Positions 1 to 6,351 of a stretch of DNA of 10,120 bases are shown one piece after another. Origin of the DNA: Enterovibrio sp042096095. Lineage in GTDB: Bacteria; Pseudomonadota; Gammaproteobacteria; Enterobacterales; Vibrionaceae. The stretch covers positions 1-10,120 of the forward strand of contig JBELME010000143.1 of NCBI GenBank assembly GCA_042096095.1, given 5' to 3'. The position numbers were made by a program, and so were the translations under genes. The stretch's first letter is position 1, and every line of letters starts with the position of its first letter. Below the pieces are notes generated by a model, which worked only from the letters and a program-made list of their open reading frames with translations, did not search any database and was not told the DNA's origin.

Positions 1-322
1 CAACTTGATGCTCTCCACCACGACCAGAAACTGGGGCAATGTGGTGAATGTGAAGCTGAGGCACCATGTTTCCAAGCGCTGCAACGTTCATTTTTTCTGG
101 GTTCGTTTCTCTTTCGATGATGCCGGAAAGCATGCTCGACTCACGCATAAGTTGCTGTTGGTCAGCATCACTGAGGTGGTGAATTTCTCGCAGTTCTGCG
201 ATTTTCGGGACGAGGATAAACCAAGGGCCAATGGCTTCTTTGATCAGTAAAAGACGGCAAAGCGGGAAGTCGCCAATCCAACTGGTATCTGCAGCAAGAC
301 GTGGGTGTAATTCGAATGCCAT
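1..322 (-). CDS. HIT-family (histidine triad) protein, 3' part missing
   Basis: The first 107 codons are present, and the gene continues past the left edge of the window. HIT proteins are nucleotide-binding hydrolases or transferases that act on phosphoramidates and dinucleotides; the substrate of this subgroup is not known to me. The N-terminus (MAFELHPRLAADT) and the blocks PWFILVPK (residues 33-40), NVAALGNMVPQLHIHHIA (79-96) fit the COG0537-like HIT proteins of gammaproteobacteria. H91 and H93 are two residues of the triad; the third position is Ile, which I recall as usual in this subgroup. From residue 97 onward the sequence (PVSGRGGEHQV) does not show the D-x-A-W-P-x-P-V-W-G block I would expect, so the C-terminus may be divergent, frameshifted or rearranged. 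Only a weak A/G-rich ribosome site (AAGAGA) precedes the ATG. The gene is divergent from the DUF924 gene. Confidence 0.8.
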   Translation of the reverse strand, partial: MAFELHPRLAADTSWIGDFPLCRLLLIKEAIGPWFILVPKIAELREIHHLSDADQQQLMRESSMLSGIIERETNPEKMNVAALGNMVPQLHIHHIAPVSGRGGEHQV

Positions 323-552
323 GTTGTTTTCTCTTAAATGAAGGATTGTTCAAAAAGCTACTTGGGATTGCCAGTAATGTAAACCGATGACTCAGATAAA
401 ACTATCACCGTCACTCGTTGCGTCATCTTGCGTAATTGTCTTGTAACAATCACAAAACGTAACCTTGTGTTGGCAATTTCACACCGAGCTGTTTGATTAG
501 CGATTAGGCTAAAAATAACGGCATTGGGCGTGAATAATCTCGAGGTACGGGG
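323..552. other. Divergent intergenic region between the HIT and DUF924 genes
   Basis: These 230 bases must hold promoters for both flanking genes, but no pair of -35/-10 boxes stands out in either direction. The best plus-strand candidate is TTGGCA at 470-475, which lacks a good -10 at the right distance; an A/T-rich TAAAAAT lies at 510-516. A short inverted repeat, ATTGT-6-ACAAT, lies at 435-450 and could be a protein-binding site, though at five bases per arm it may be chance. No RNA gene or small coding frame with a plausible ribosome site was seen. Confidence 0.4.
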
Positions 553-1152
553 ATGGATTATATCGAGGTTTTAGATTTTTGGTTTGGGGATGCAGTTGCG
601 CCTCAATCCGATGATGAACGCCAGTCGCTGTGGTTCAGAGGAAAGGGTGAAACGGACAGTATTATCCGAGAGCGATTTTTGCCCTACGTGAGCATGGCGG
701 GAGAGGGACGCTTTGCTCAATGGCTTGATTCTCCCGAAGGTTCATTGGCCAATATCATTCTTTTAGATCAATTTAGCCGCAACATTTACCGCGGATTGAG
801 TGCTGCATTTCGTTATGATGAGTTTGCGTTAGCGCTGTGTAAGCGTGGGCTTGCAAGTGCGCAAGATGAACAGCTTCCATTGATTCAACGCGCGTTTTTC
901 TACATGCCTTTGCAGCATTCAGAGCATCTGGAAGATCAAGAAGAAGCGCTTTTTCGGTACAGCCAATTGTGTGAAAGTGCAGGGCCTGGGCTTGAGGGAA
1001 TGTTCGAACATTTCTATCGCCATGCGCGAATTCACCATGACATTGTGAAACGATTTGGGCGTTTCCCACACCGAAATGCGTCCCTAGGGCGCTTGTCGAC
1101 AGAAGATGAAATCCAATGGTTGGCAGATGGTGGCGCGAGGTTTGGACAGTAA
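553..1152 (+). CDS. DUF924 family protein
   Basis: A 199-residue soluble protein of the DUF924 (COG3803) family, an all-helical TPR-like fold of unknown biochemical function. Recognition rests on the family blocks in their usual order: VLDFWFG (residues 6-12), LWF near residue 27, LDQFSRNIYRG (71-81), RAFFYMPLQHSE (113-124) and the C-terminal HHDIVKRFGRFPHRN (161-175) followed by LGR. The length is full for the family. There is no signal peptide or membrane segment, so it should be cytoplasmic. The ATG at 553 is supported by GAGG at 542-545, seven bases upstream, and by conservation of the DFWFG block immediately after the start. It is a single-gene unit convergent with the GGDEF gene, and its stop codon lies within an inverted repeat. 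The conserved HSE and RNIYRG blocks suggest a ligand or metal site, which is inference only. Confidence 0.9.
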   Translation: MDYIEVLDFWFGDAVAPQSDDERQSLWFRGKGETDSIIRERFLPYVSMAGEGRFAQWLDSPEGSLANIILLDQFSRNIYRGLSAAFRYDEFALALCKRGLASAQDEQLPLIQRAFFYMPLQHSEHLEDQEEALFRYSQLCESAGPGLEGMFEHFYRHARIHHDIVKRFGRFPHRNASLGRLSTEDEIQWLADGGARFGQ

Positions 1153-1173
1153 TGATGCGCTCGCCAAACCTCG
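1136..1173. repeat. 10-bp perfect inverted repeat at the convergent gene ends
   Basis: CGAGGTTTGG (1136-1145) and CCAAACCTCG (1164-1173) are perfect inverted copies around an 18-base loop. The left arm and the stop codon are inside the 3' end of the DUF924 gene, and the right arm is 22 bases from the stop of the GGDEF gene. No T-run follows on either strand, so it is not a textbook intrinsic terminator. It may form a 3'-end hairpin in both transcripts that blocks exonucleases or aids termination. Confidence 0.6.
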
Positions 1174-1195
1174 GTATCTGCTTTAGATTCAATTG

Positions 1196-2218
1196 TTAAC
1201 GAAAACCAGGCATGACACGGTTTCGGCCATTTTCTTTCGCTTTATATAACTGCTCATCTGCTCTTGCCAATAAAGAAGCGCTTTCTTCACCTTCCCCTAA
1301 AGCAGCAATACCAAATGATGCAGTAATGGAGTTTATTTTCTGGCCAGAACGCTTGTCTGTGACAGACAGTCGCTCCAAAGCTTTGCGTGTTTTCTCCGCA
1401 ATTAACCAAGCCCCTTTAATCGAAACATCCGTAACCAGCACGGAAAACTCTTCGCCGCCATATCGATAAACAGTCGCCACTTCCTGCATATTTTGTTCGA
1501 GCTTGTTTGCCACAATCTTGAGGACACTGTCGCCCATTTGGTGGCCAAACTCGTCATTGAACAGCTTGAAGTGATCGATATCGACCATGATAAGACAGAC
1601 GCCATTGTTATTGTGAACATGCTCCGCGATTGCCAGATCAAAGGCGCGCCTATTGAGGCAGCCTGTTAAGGCGTCATGGGAGGCTTGTTTGCGGTAGTCT
1701 TCCAACTGCTGTTTGAGTTGGTCGATCTCGGTGCGTTGCGCTTTAACATGCAGTTGATACTGCTCGGTCGCCGCCAGCAGTTCTTGCGAGCCTTGTAAAA
1801 GATCGTGGGTGATTTTTTTGCTTTCTTTGCCTTGAAGTTCGCGGTTCTTTACGTCTTCTAGCTTGGTCACGGACGAGTTCAGGATGTCCTGAAACTCTTC
1901 AGTGTTGGACATGGTTGTATCCATGCTGCTGCCAAGATCAGCGGCTAAGCCTTGTACTTTCTGGCGGAAGGTATCGAGTTCTTTAGTTGCGTCATCGAGC
2001 AAATACGTTTCGATAAAATCATCACAGTGTTCGACGGTGCAAAGCCCCTCTTTTTTAATGATGGAATCAAGGGCGCGGTTAAGGGCCGGGTGGGTGCCAG
2101 CACAATAGGCATACCACAGCGAAAAGTAATGTGGTGTGGTTGGCACTTTATGTTTCACCATCAAAGGCACTGCGCGTTTAAACACCCTTGTGGCTTCAAT
2201 CAAAGCATATTCATTCAT
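1196..2218 (-). CDS. Cytoplasmic GGDEF-domain diguanylate cyclase
   Basis: A 340-residue protein predicted to make cyclic di-GMP from two GTP. The N-terminal ~95 residues (KRAVPLMVKHKVPTTPHYFSLWY from residue 14) resemble the helical N-domain of soluble Vibrio GGDEF proteins such as VdcA; no transmembrane segment is visible. Residues about 100-180 look like a coiled coil rich in Glu, Gln and Lys. The catalytic domain begins at HDALTGCLNRRAF (181-193), with a metal-binding Asp in VDIDHFK (212-218) and the signature GGEEF at 254-258, so it should be active. The usual RxxD inhibitory site before the signature is replaced by QEVA (245-248), so product feedback at that site is probably absent. The start ATG follows CAGGA directly; a GAG further upstream may help. 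It lies downstream of argS in the same direction but past a terminator, so it probably has its own promoter, which I could not pin down. Confidence 0.93.
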   Translation of the reverse strand: MNEYALIEATRVFKRAVPLMVKHKVPTTPHYFSLWYAYCAGTHPALNRALDSIIKKEGLCTVEHCDDFIETYLLDDATKELDTFRQKVQGLAADLGSSMDTTMSNTEEFQDILNSSVTKLEDVKNRELQGKESKKITHDLLQGSQELLAATEQYQLHVKAQRTEIDQLKQQLEDYRKQASHDALTGCLNRRAFDLAIAEHVHNNNGVCLIMVDIDHFKLFNDEFGHQMGDSVLKIVANKLEQNMQEVATVYRYGGEEFSVLVTDVSIKGAWLIAEKTRKALERLSVTDKRSGQKINSITASFGIAALGEGEESASLLARADEQLYKAKENGRNRVMPGFR

Positions 2219-2292
2219 TCCTGATTCTCACTTCCATGTCAAAGCTATCAGTAATGATATGCACAAACCGTACGCTGTGTTATTTGAGAACC

Positions 2293-2322
2293 AAAAAAGC
2301 CCCGATCTTTACAATCGGAGCT
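2293..2322 (-). terminator. Intrinsic terminator after argS
   Basis: On the minus strand AGCTCCGAT (2322-2314) pairs with ATCGGGGCT (2306-2298), with one G-T wobble and a 7-base loop, and is followed by a run of six T (2298-2293). It lies 32 bases past the argS stop and separates argS from the GGDEF gene. Confidence 0.88.
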
Positions 2323-2353
2323 CTCATTTTGTGAACAAGGTTCAGCTTTTGGT

Positions 2354-4084
2354 TTACATACGCTCTAGCGTTTTAATACCAAGTAGATCAAGACCTTGTT
2401 TGATAGTTTTTGACGTCAGCGCAGCCAGTTTCAAACGACTCTGCTTCGTTTCGCCTTCAGCATTTAGCACTGGGCAAGCTTCATAGAAGCTAGAGAAAGT
2501 GCCCGCCAATTCGAAGAGGTAACCACACATAATGTGGGGTTGGCCTTCTCGCGCAACAGACTGTACTGCTTCTTCGAATTGAAGCAGCTTAGACACAAGT
2601 GCTTTCTCTTTATCGTCTGCAATCAGGATCTTACCGTCGATAGCGTTAGGATCGATACCTGCTTTGTTGAAGATAGATGCTACACGGGTGTAAGCATATT
2701 GCATGTACGGTGCAGTGTTACCTTCGAATGCCAGCATGTTGTCCCAGTCGAAGATGTAGTCAGTGGTACGGTGCTTAGACAGATCTGAGTATTTCACCGC
2801 AGCCATGGCAACAGTTTCAGCGATGTTTGCTTTTTCTTCAGCAGACAAGTCAGGGTTTTTCTCTTCGATCAGTGTCTTCGCACGCACTTCCGCTTCATCA
2901 AGCAAGTCAGCCAAACGTACCGTACCCCCTGCGCGAGTTTTAAATGGACGACCGTCTTTACCCAACATCATGCCGAATGCATGGTGTTCTAGGCTCACAG
3001 ACTCAGGAACGTATCCTGCTTTACGTACGATGGTCCACGCTTGCATCAGGTGCTGGTGCTGACGTGAATCAATGAAGTACAACACGCGGTCTGCATTGAA
3101 GGTTTCGTAGCGGTATTTCGCACACGCGATATCCGTGGTGGTGTACAAGAAGCCGCCGTCGCGTTTTTGGATGATAACACCCATCGCTTCGCCATCTTTG
3201 TTCTTGAACTCATCAAGGAACACAACCATTGCGCCGTCATCTTCAACCGCCAAGCCTTGCGCTTTAAGGTCTTCAACGATGCCTGAAAGCATGCTGTTGT
3301 ACATGCTTTCACCCATCACGTCTTTGTCAGTCAACGAAACGTTTAGGCGATCGTAGTTACGTTGGTTTTGCTCAAGGGTGATTTTAACCAGCGTTTTCCA
3401 TTTTTCTTTGCAGTACTCGTCGCCGCTTTGTAGACGAACAACGTAGTTACGTGCCGTTTTCGCGAACGCTTCGTCTTCGTCATACAACTTTTTAGATTCG
3501 CGGTAGAAGCCTTCGATGTCGCTCAGGTCCATCGAGATGTCACCGCCTTCCGCTTCGTGACGCTCAAGGTTCGCGATGAGCATACCGAACTGCGTGCCCC
3601 AATCACCAAGGTGGTTAGCACGTGTCACGTTGTGGCCCAAGAACTCAAGGGTACGAACAACGGCATCACCAATGATGGTTGAACGCAGGTGACCAACGTG
3701 CATTTCTTTCGCTACGTTTGGTGCTGAGTAGTCAACAACGATGTTTTGTTTGTCAGCTTCTGCCACACCTAGGCGGCTGTCAGAAAGGGCTGCATCAGCT
3801 TGTGCTGCTAACCATTCTGTATCAAGGAAGATATTAATAAAGCCTGGACCCGCAATTTCAGTTTTCGAAGCAATGCCATCGAGATCCAGTACATCCAACA
3901 CTTTTTGCGCGAAATCGCGTGGGTTGCCGCCAAGTTTTTTAGCAACGCCCATGATGCCGTTTGCTTGATAGTCACCAAATTGTGGTTTTGCTGATTGACG
4001 AACTGCAGCTGGGCTGCCTTCTGGTGCACCGGCTGCAACCATCGCTGCCGATACTTTGTCATTGAGAAGGGCTTGAATATTCAC
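2354..4084 (-). CDS. argS: Arginyl-tRNA synthetase
   Basis: A class I aminoacyl-tRNA synthetase of 576 residues (E. coli about 577) that charges tRNA-Arg with arginine in the cytoplasm. The N-terminal tRNA-recognition domain (about 1-110, with KPQFGDYQANG at 33-43) leads into the catalytic domain with APNVAKEMHVGHLRST (121-136), where HVGH (129-132) is the HIGH motif. As in most arginyl synthetases there is no canonical KMSKS; the equivalent region reads GKDGRPFKTRAGGTV (375-389). The C-terminal helical anticodon-binding domain ends in the typical LGIKTLERM. The start codon is GTG at 4084-4082, with AAGGT seven bases upstream; translation begins MNIQALL, matching the family. It is divergent from yecM, a neighbourhood also found in E. 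coli. A strong terminator follows. The leader upstream contains a nested inverted repeat that could control expression. Confidence 0.98.
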   Translation of the reverse strand: MNIQALLNDKVSAAMVAAGAPEGSPAAVRQSAKPQFGDYQANGIMGVAKKLGGNPRDFAQKVLDVLDLDGIASKTEIAGPGFINIFLDTEWLAAQADAALSDSRLGVAEADKQNIVVDYSAPNVAKEMHVGHLRSTIIGDAVVRTLEFLGHNVTRANHLGDWGTQFGMLIANLERHEAEGGDISMDLSDIEGFYRESKKLYDEDEAFAKTARNYVVRLQSGDEYCKEKWKTLVKITLEQNQRNYDRLNVSLTDKDVMGESMYNSMLSGIVEDLKAQGLAVEDDGAMVVFLDEFKNKDGEAMGVIIQKRDGGFLYTTTDIACAKYRYETFNADRVLYFIDSRQHQHLMQAWTIVRKAGYVPESVSLEHHAFGMMLGKDGRPFKTRAGGTVRLADLLDEAEVRAKTLIEEKNPDLSAEEKANIAETVAMAAVKYSDLSKHRTTDYIFDWDNMLAFEGNTAPYMQYAYTRVASIFNKAGIDPNAIDGKILIADDKEKALVSKLLQFEEAVQSVAREGQPHIMCGYLFELAGTFSSFYEACPVLNAEGETKQSRLKLAALTSKTIKQGLDLLGIKTLERM

Positions 4085-4169
4085 GTGCTTACCTTAATTT
4101 TATTACCCGACTGACACCGCGTGATATTGGATCACGACGATGGGCTTACTTGTCATGGTACTAAAGCAA

Positions 4170-4227
4170 AAATCCGTCAACGATACCCAATGATAAATGT
4201 TCATTGCAGGGCATGGTTGACGGCTTT
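4170..4227 (-). promoter_or_regulatory. Nested hairpin with T-run in the argS leader
   Basis: CCGTCAAC (4174-4181) and GTTGACGG (4216-4223) form an 8-bp outer stem, extendable by three A-T pairs past a mismatch. Inside it CAATGA (4188-4193) and TCATTG (4201-4206) form a 6-bp inner stem with a 7-base loop. In the argS direction the outer stem is followed by ATTTTTG, as in an intrinsic terminator, 85-90 bases before the argS start codon. It could be an attenuator, a terminator of a short leader RNA, or an operator. The fold is seen in the sequence; the role is inference. Confidence 0.5.
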
Positions 4228-4401
4228 AATACCAAGCATTCGGCACAGAATACGGGTGCAGATAGATAGGCGTAATAATACCCACAAATAGCTGCGGTTT
4301 GAAACCCAAATGCGGTGAAATACCCTGATTTCATTGTCACCGCGCTTCGTTCATTTCTTTACAACTGGATTCTGGAGAAAATTCACGCGTTCGATAGGCT
4401 A

Positions 4402-4431
4402 TTGTTAATCCCGTTCTTGGGATGGGATACT
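4402..4431 (+). promoter_or_regulatory. Candidate sigma70 promoter for yecM
   Basis: TTGTTA (4402-4407) and GATACT (4426-4431) are separated by 18 bases and match the -35 and -10 consensus at four of six positions each. Transcription would start near 4438, about 28 bases before the chosen yecM start. The spacer carries an inverted repeat, ATCCC-6-GGGAT (4408-4423), which could be an operator. Confidence 0.45.
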
Positions 4432-4465
4432 GAGAGTGTTTTCCATGACGATTAAAGAGATATTC

Positions 4466-5038
4466 ATGTCATTACTTACTGTTGAGCACCTTTTCTCCGC
4501 ACTGCTGCCGTTTAGCCAGCGTTTACAAGGGTTGATTGACACACTCGGGCTCGATCTCTCGCCTTATGACACTGACCACATCGCTCTTCGCGTCAATGAC
4601 ACAGAGCAAGCCAAACAATTGCATCAAGCATGGTTGGCGTATGGTGACGAGATTTCAAACAACATGATCAACGGCCGCCCCATCGTGGTGGTAAAAACAC
4701 GTGAAGCGCTCACGTTTGGTGATTGGAAAACACACTGTGTGGAATTGCCTTATCCTGGCGATAAAGCGTATCCAGAAGAAGGTTGGGAACATGCGGAGTG
4801 GGTCATTCCTTCTCTCGCCACCACGCCAGAAGCCTTGCTTGAAGATGTGTTCGCTTTGTTTCCAACCCTAATAAGCGAATGGGACACATTGGAAGAGAAG
4901 GGCGTGAAGGTCAAACTCAGTGCACCGTCTGGAGAAGGGGAGCGGTTGGCGAACCCTACGGTCGCGTTCAAGGGTAAAGGCGTTTGTATCAAGCTCCATC
5001 CGGTAACGTTAGAACAAGTGATTGAGAGCGAGCAGTAA
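4466..5038 (+). CDS. yecM: YecM family protein (VOC-fold)
   Basis: A 190-residue protein matching E. coli YecM (about 188), a member of the vicinal oxygen chelate structural superfamily whose reaction is not known. Diagnostic blocks are DHIALR (residues 37-42), NNMINGRPI (65-73), VELPYPGDKAYPEEGWEH (92-109), SAPSGEGERLANPT (142-155) and the tail KLHPVTLEQVIESEQ. H38, E93 and H109 are plausible metal ligands by analogy with the fold, which is inference. The ATG at 4466 is chosen because AGAGA lies five bases upstream and the length then fits the family. In-frame GTG 4436 and ATG 4445 would add ten or seven residues and have poorer ribosome sites. No signal peptide is seen, so it is cytoplasmic. 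Its position beside argS agrees with E. coli gene order, though a functional link to tRNA charging is not established. Confidence 0.93.
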   Translation: MSLLTVEHLFSALLPFSQRLQGLIDTLGLDLSPYDTDHIALRVNDTEQAKQLHQAWLAYGDEISNNMINGRPIVVVKTREALTFGDWKTHCVELPYPGDKAYPEEGWEHAEWVIPSLATTPEALLEDVFALFPTLISEWDTLEEKGVKVKLSAPSGEGERLANPTVAFKGKGVCIKLHPVTLEQVIESEQ

Positions 5039-5067
5039 CCGCAAGAGTCCCATTTACTCCTCACTTC

Positions 5068-5102
5068 GCAGAGCTAAAATACGCCTCATTAGCTCTGCTT
5101 AT
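5068..5102 (+). terminator. Hairpin after yecM, possible terminator
   Basis: GCAGAGCTAA (5068-5077) and TTAGCTCTGC (5089-5098) pair perfectly over 10 bp with an 11-base loop, beginning 30 bases past the yecM stop. The following TTATAA is a poor T-run, so termination may be partial and some transcripts may continue into the lipoprotein gene. No clear promoter for that gene was found between 5099 and 5183. Confidence 0.55.
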
Positions 5103-5183
5103 AACACCCATAAGCACTGGCAATTAGAGCATCTTCAGCAATCTCGTTACCTTACTCGCGTACTCAACTTACAGGTGACGATT

Positions 5184-6284
5184 ATGAAGAAAACGCTATT
5201 GGCCCTCATTCTAGGCTCAACTTTTGTCGTGGCAGGATGCTCTTCATCAAACCATGGTAGCAACGATCATGTTGTTGACCGCCCAGAACCGACAGATCCG
5301 AGTTTTGGTATCCCACTGGTTCCCACCATTCCTGACATTGATGATTCAGAAAAGCAGCGACCTGATCTTGATACGTCACCTGAGTGGGGATTAGATATTG
5401 GAGATACACCCGACTGGAGCGGTGTAATTGGCGATATTCATGTTGATAACGATGGGCTAGTTCGCTTTGAGGGGCAGGAATACCAAATCACTGGTTATGA
5501 TGAGATGACGAAAGAATTTGCTCTTGTTGATAAAGACGGTGAGGCTGTTGCAGCAAGAATTATGGGAGATGGCACCATTGGTGTGATTTATAAACAGCAG
5601 GTTTATTTTTTCAATATTACCCGTTTTGCTTTCACCCCAGATTACGACTTTGGTATTGACTCGAACCTTGATTACGTCGCCAAAGACGATATTACTGCCG
5701 TACTCAATCTGCAAAAAGAAATCATCAAAGCATATAACCAAGAAGATCTGATCGGTGAGTATCTTAAATACGGTTCTGGCATTCATTACGACCAAGCCAA
5801 GATGGAGCAAGCTGCATTCACCGTGATGGCTTACTACCTAACGACAGATGCTGATCTCGATCTTCAACACAAACTTGGTGCGTTAGCATTCTCATTCAAT
5901 GGCAATGTGTCGATTGCTCACTCGATTGTGGTTAATGCACTAAAGCACATTGATAAAAACGTGGCTGACTCAGACAAACAGACGGTGCTGCGCAGTATCA
6001 ACGATTACCTAGGCACTGAACATGACAGCATCCAAAGCGTTTACGAAGGGGTGTATCGTCACGGACAAGATATGCTCTCTCGCCTTGGTGTGTCTGGCAA
6101 TGAAGGGAACCGCTACACCATCGCATTGATCCGTAATATTCAGCGTCACGGCTGGGACAATGTAAAAGGCAAGATTGAAGATCACATCAAAAACAACCCG
6201 CAGCCAATGCAAATAAATGCCCCAGCGCGAAACATCGACCGCGACAAAGTGCGCAGCGAAATTCGACACCGCGTTAGTCAGTAA
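5184..6284 (+). CDS. Putative outer-membrane lipoprotein, function unknown
   Basis: I do not recognise this 366-residue protein. It begins with a clear lipoprotein signal, MKK then a hydrophobic stretch ending in VAGC, so C19 should be lipidated. Ser at +2 argues for sorting to the outer membrane. Residues 20-80 are a low-complexity Ser/Asn then Pro/Asp-rich linker, with a tandem decapeptide at 65-84 (SPEWGLDIGD, TPDWSGVIGD). Residues about 82-150 look beta-rich with alternating hydrophobic positions (LVRFEGQEYQITGY, TIGVIYKQQVYFFNI). Residues about 165-335 look alpha-helical. The C-terminus is basic (RDKVRSEIRHRVSQ). The start ATG at 5184 is chosen over in-frame upstream codons because the signal peptide starts there and AGGTGA (5173-5178) precedes it by five bases. 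A strong terminator follows, so it is probably not co-transcribed with the barrel gene despite their shared location in the envelope. Confidence 0.85.
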   Translation: MKKTLLALILGSTFVVAGCSSSNHGSNDHVVDRPEPTDPSFGIPLVPTIPDIDDSEKQRPDLDTSPEWGLDIGDTPDWSGVIGDIHVDNDGLVRFEGQEYQITGYDEMTKEFALVDKDGEAVAARIMGDGTIGVIYKQQVYFFNITRFAFTPDYDFGIDSNLDYVAKDDITAVLNLQKEIIKAYNQEDLIGEYLKYGSGIHYDQAKMEQAAFTVMAYYLTTDADLDLQHKLGALAFSFNGNVSIAHSIVVNALKHIDKNVADSDKQTVLRSINDYLGTEHDSIQSVYEGVYRHGQDMLSRLGVSGNEGNRYTIALIRNIQRHGWDNVKGKIEDHIKNNPQPMQINAPARNIDRDKVRSEIRHRVSQ

Positions 6285-6293
6285 CTCTTCCTA

Positions 6294-6321
6294 GGCTCCG
6301 CTTCTGCGGAGCCGCTTTCTT
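6294..6321 (+). terminator. Intrinsic terminator after the lipoprotein gene
   Basis: GGCTCCGC (6294-6301), the tetraloop TTCT and GCGGAGCC (6306-6313) form a perfect 8-bp G/C-rich stem, followed by GCTTTCTT. It starts nine bases past the lipoprotein stop and isolates that gene from the next one. Confidence 0.85.
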
Positions 6322-6351
6322 ACTCTCCCCACGAGATATATCCAAAACACT

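Larger units (their letters stand above)
4085..4435. other. Divergent argS-yecM intergenic region
   Basis: These 351 bases separate two divergent genes. They hold the argS ribosome site (AAGGT at 4095-4091, minus), a nested inverted repeat at 4170-4227 and a yecM promoter candidate at 4402-4431. In between, about 4230-4400, I see no gene. The stretch TGCGGTTTGAAACCC vaguely recalls a tRNA T-arm, but no acceptor stem or anticodon arm accompanies it. No convincing minus-strand promoter for argS was found; TTGGTATTAA near 4234-4225 (minus) could be an extended -10. A 12-codon minus-strand frame (4239-4201) ends within the inner stem, has no ribosome site and contains no Arg codon. Confidence 0.5.

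Noticed and set aside
773..1192. Long minus-strand open frame (139 codons) opposite the DUF924 gene
   Set aside because: It is the antisense of a well-conserved gene and shows no family features or ribosome site of its own.
4201..4239. Twelve-codon leader peptide upstream of argS (minus strand)
   Set aside because: It has no ribosome site and no Arg codons, so there is nothing to link it with arginine-dependent attenuation.
4285..4325. TGCGGTTTGAAACCCAAATG resembles a tRNA T-arm
   Set aside because: No 7-bp acceptor stem, D-arm or anticodon arm could be found around it, and there is no 3' partner at the expected distance.
5022..5183. N-terminal extension of the lipoprotein by 54 residues from an upstream in-frame ATG
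   Set aside because: It would overlap the yecM end, read through the hairpin and bury a clear lipoprotein signal; the internal ATG at 5184 has a good ribosome site.
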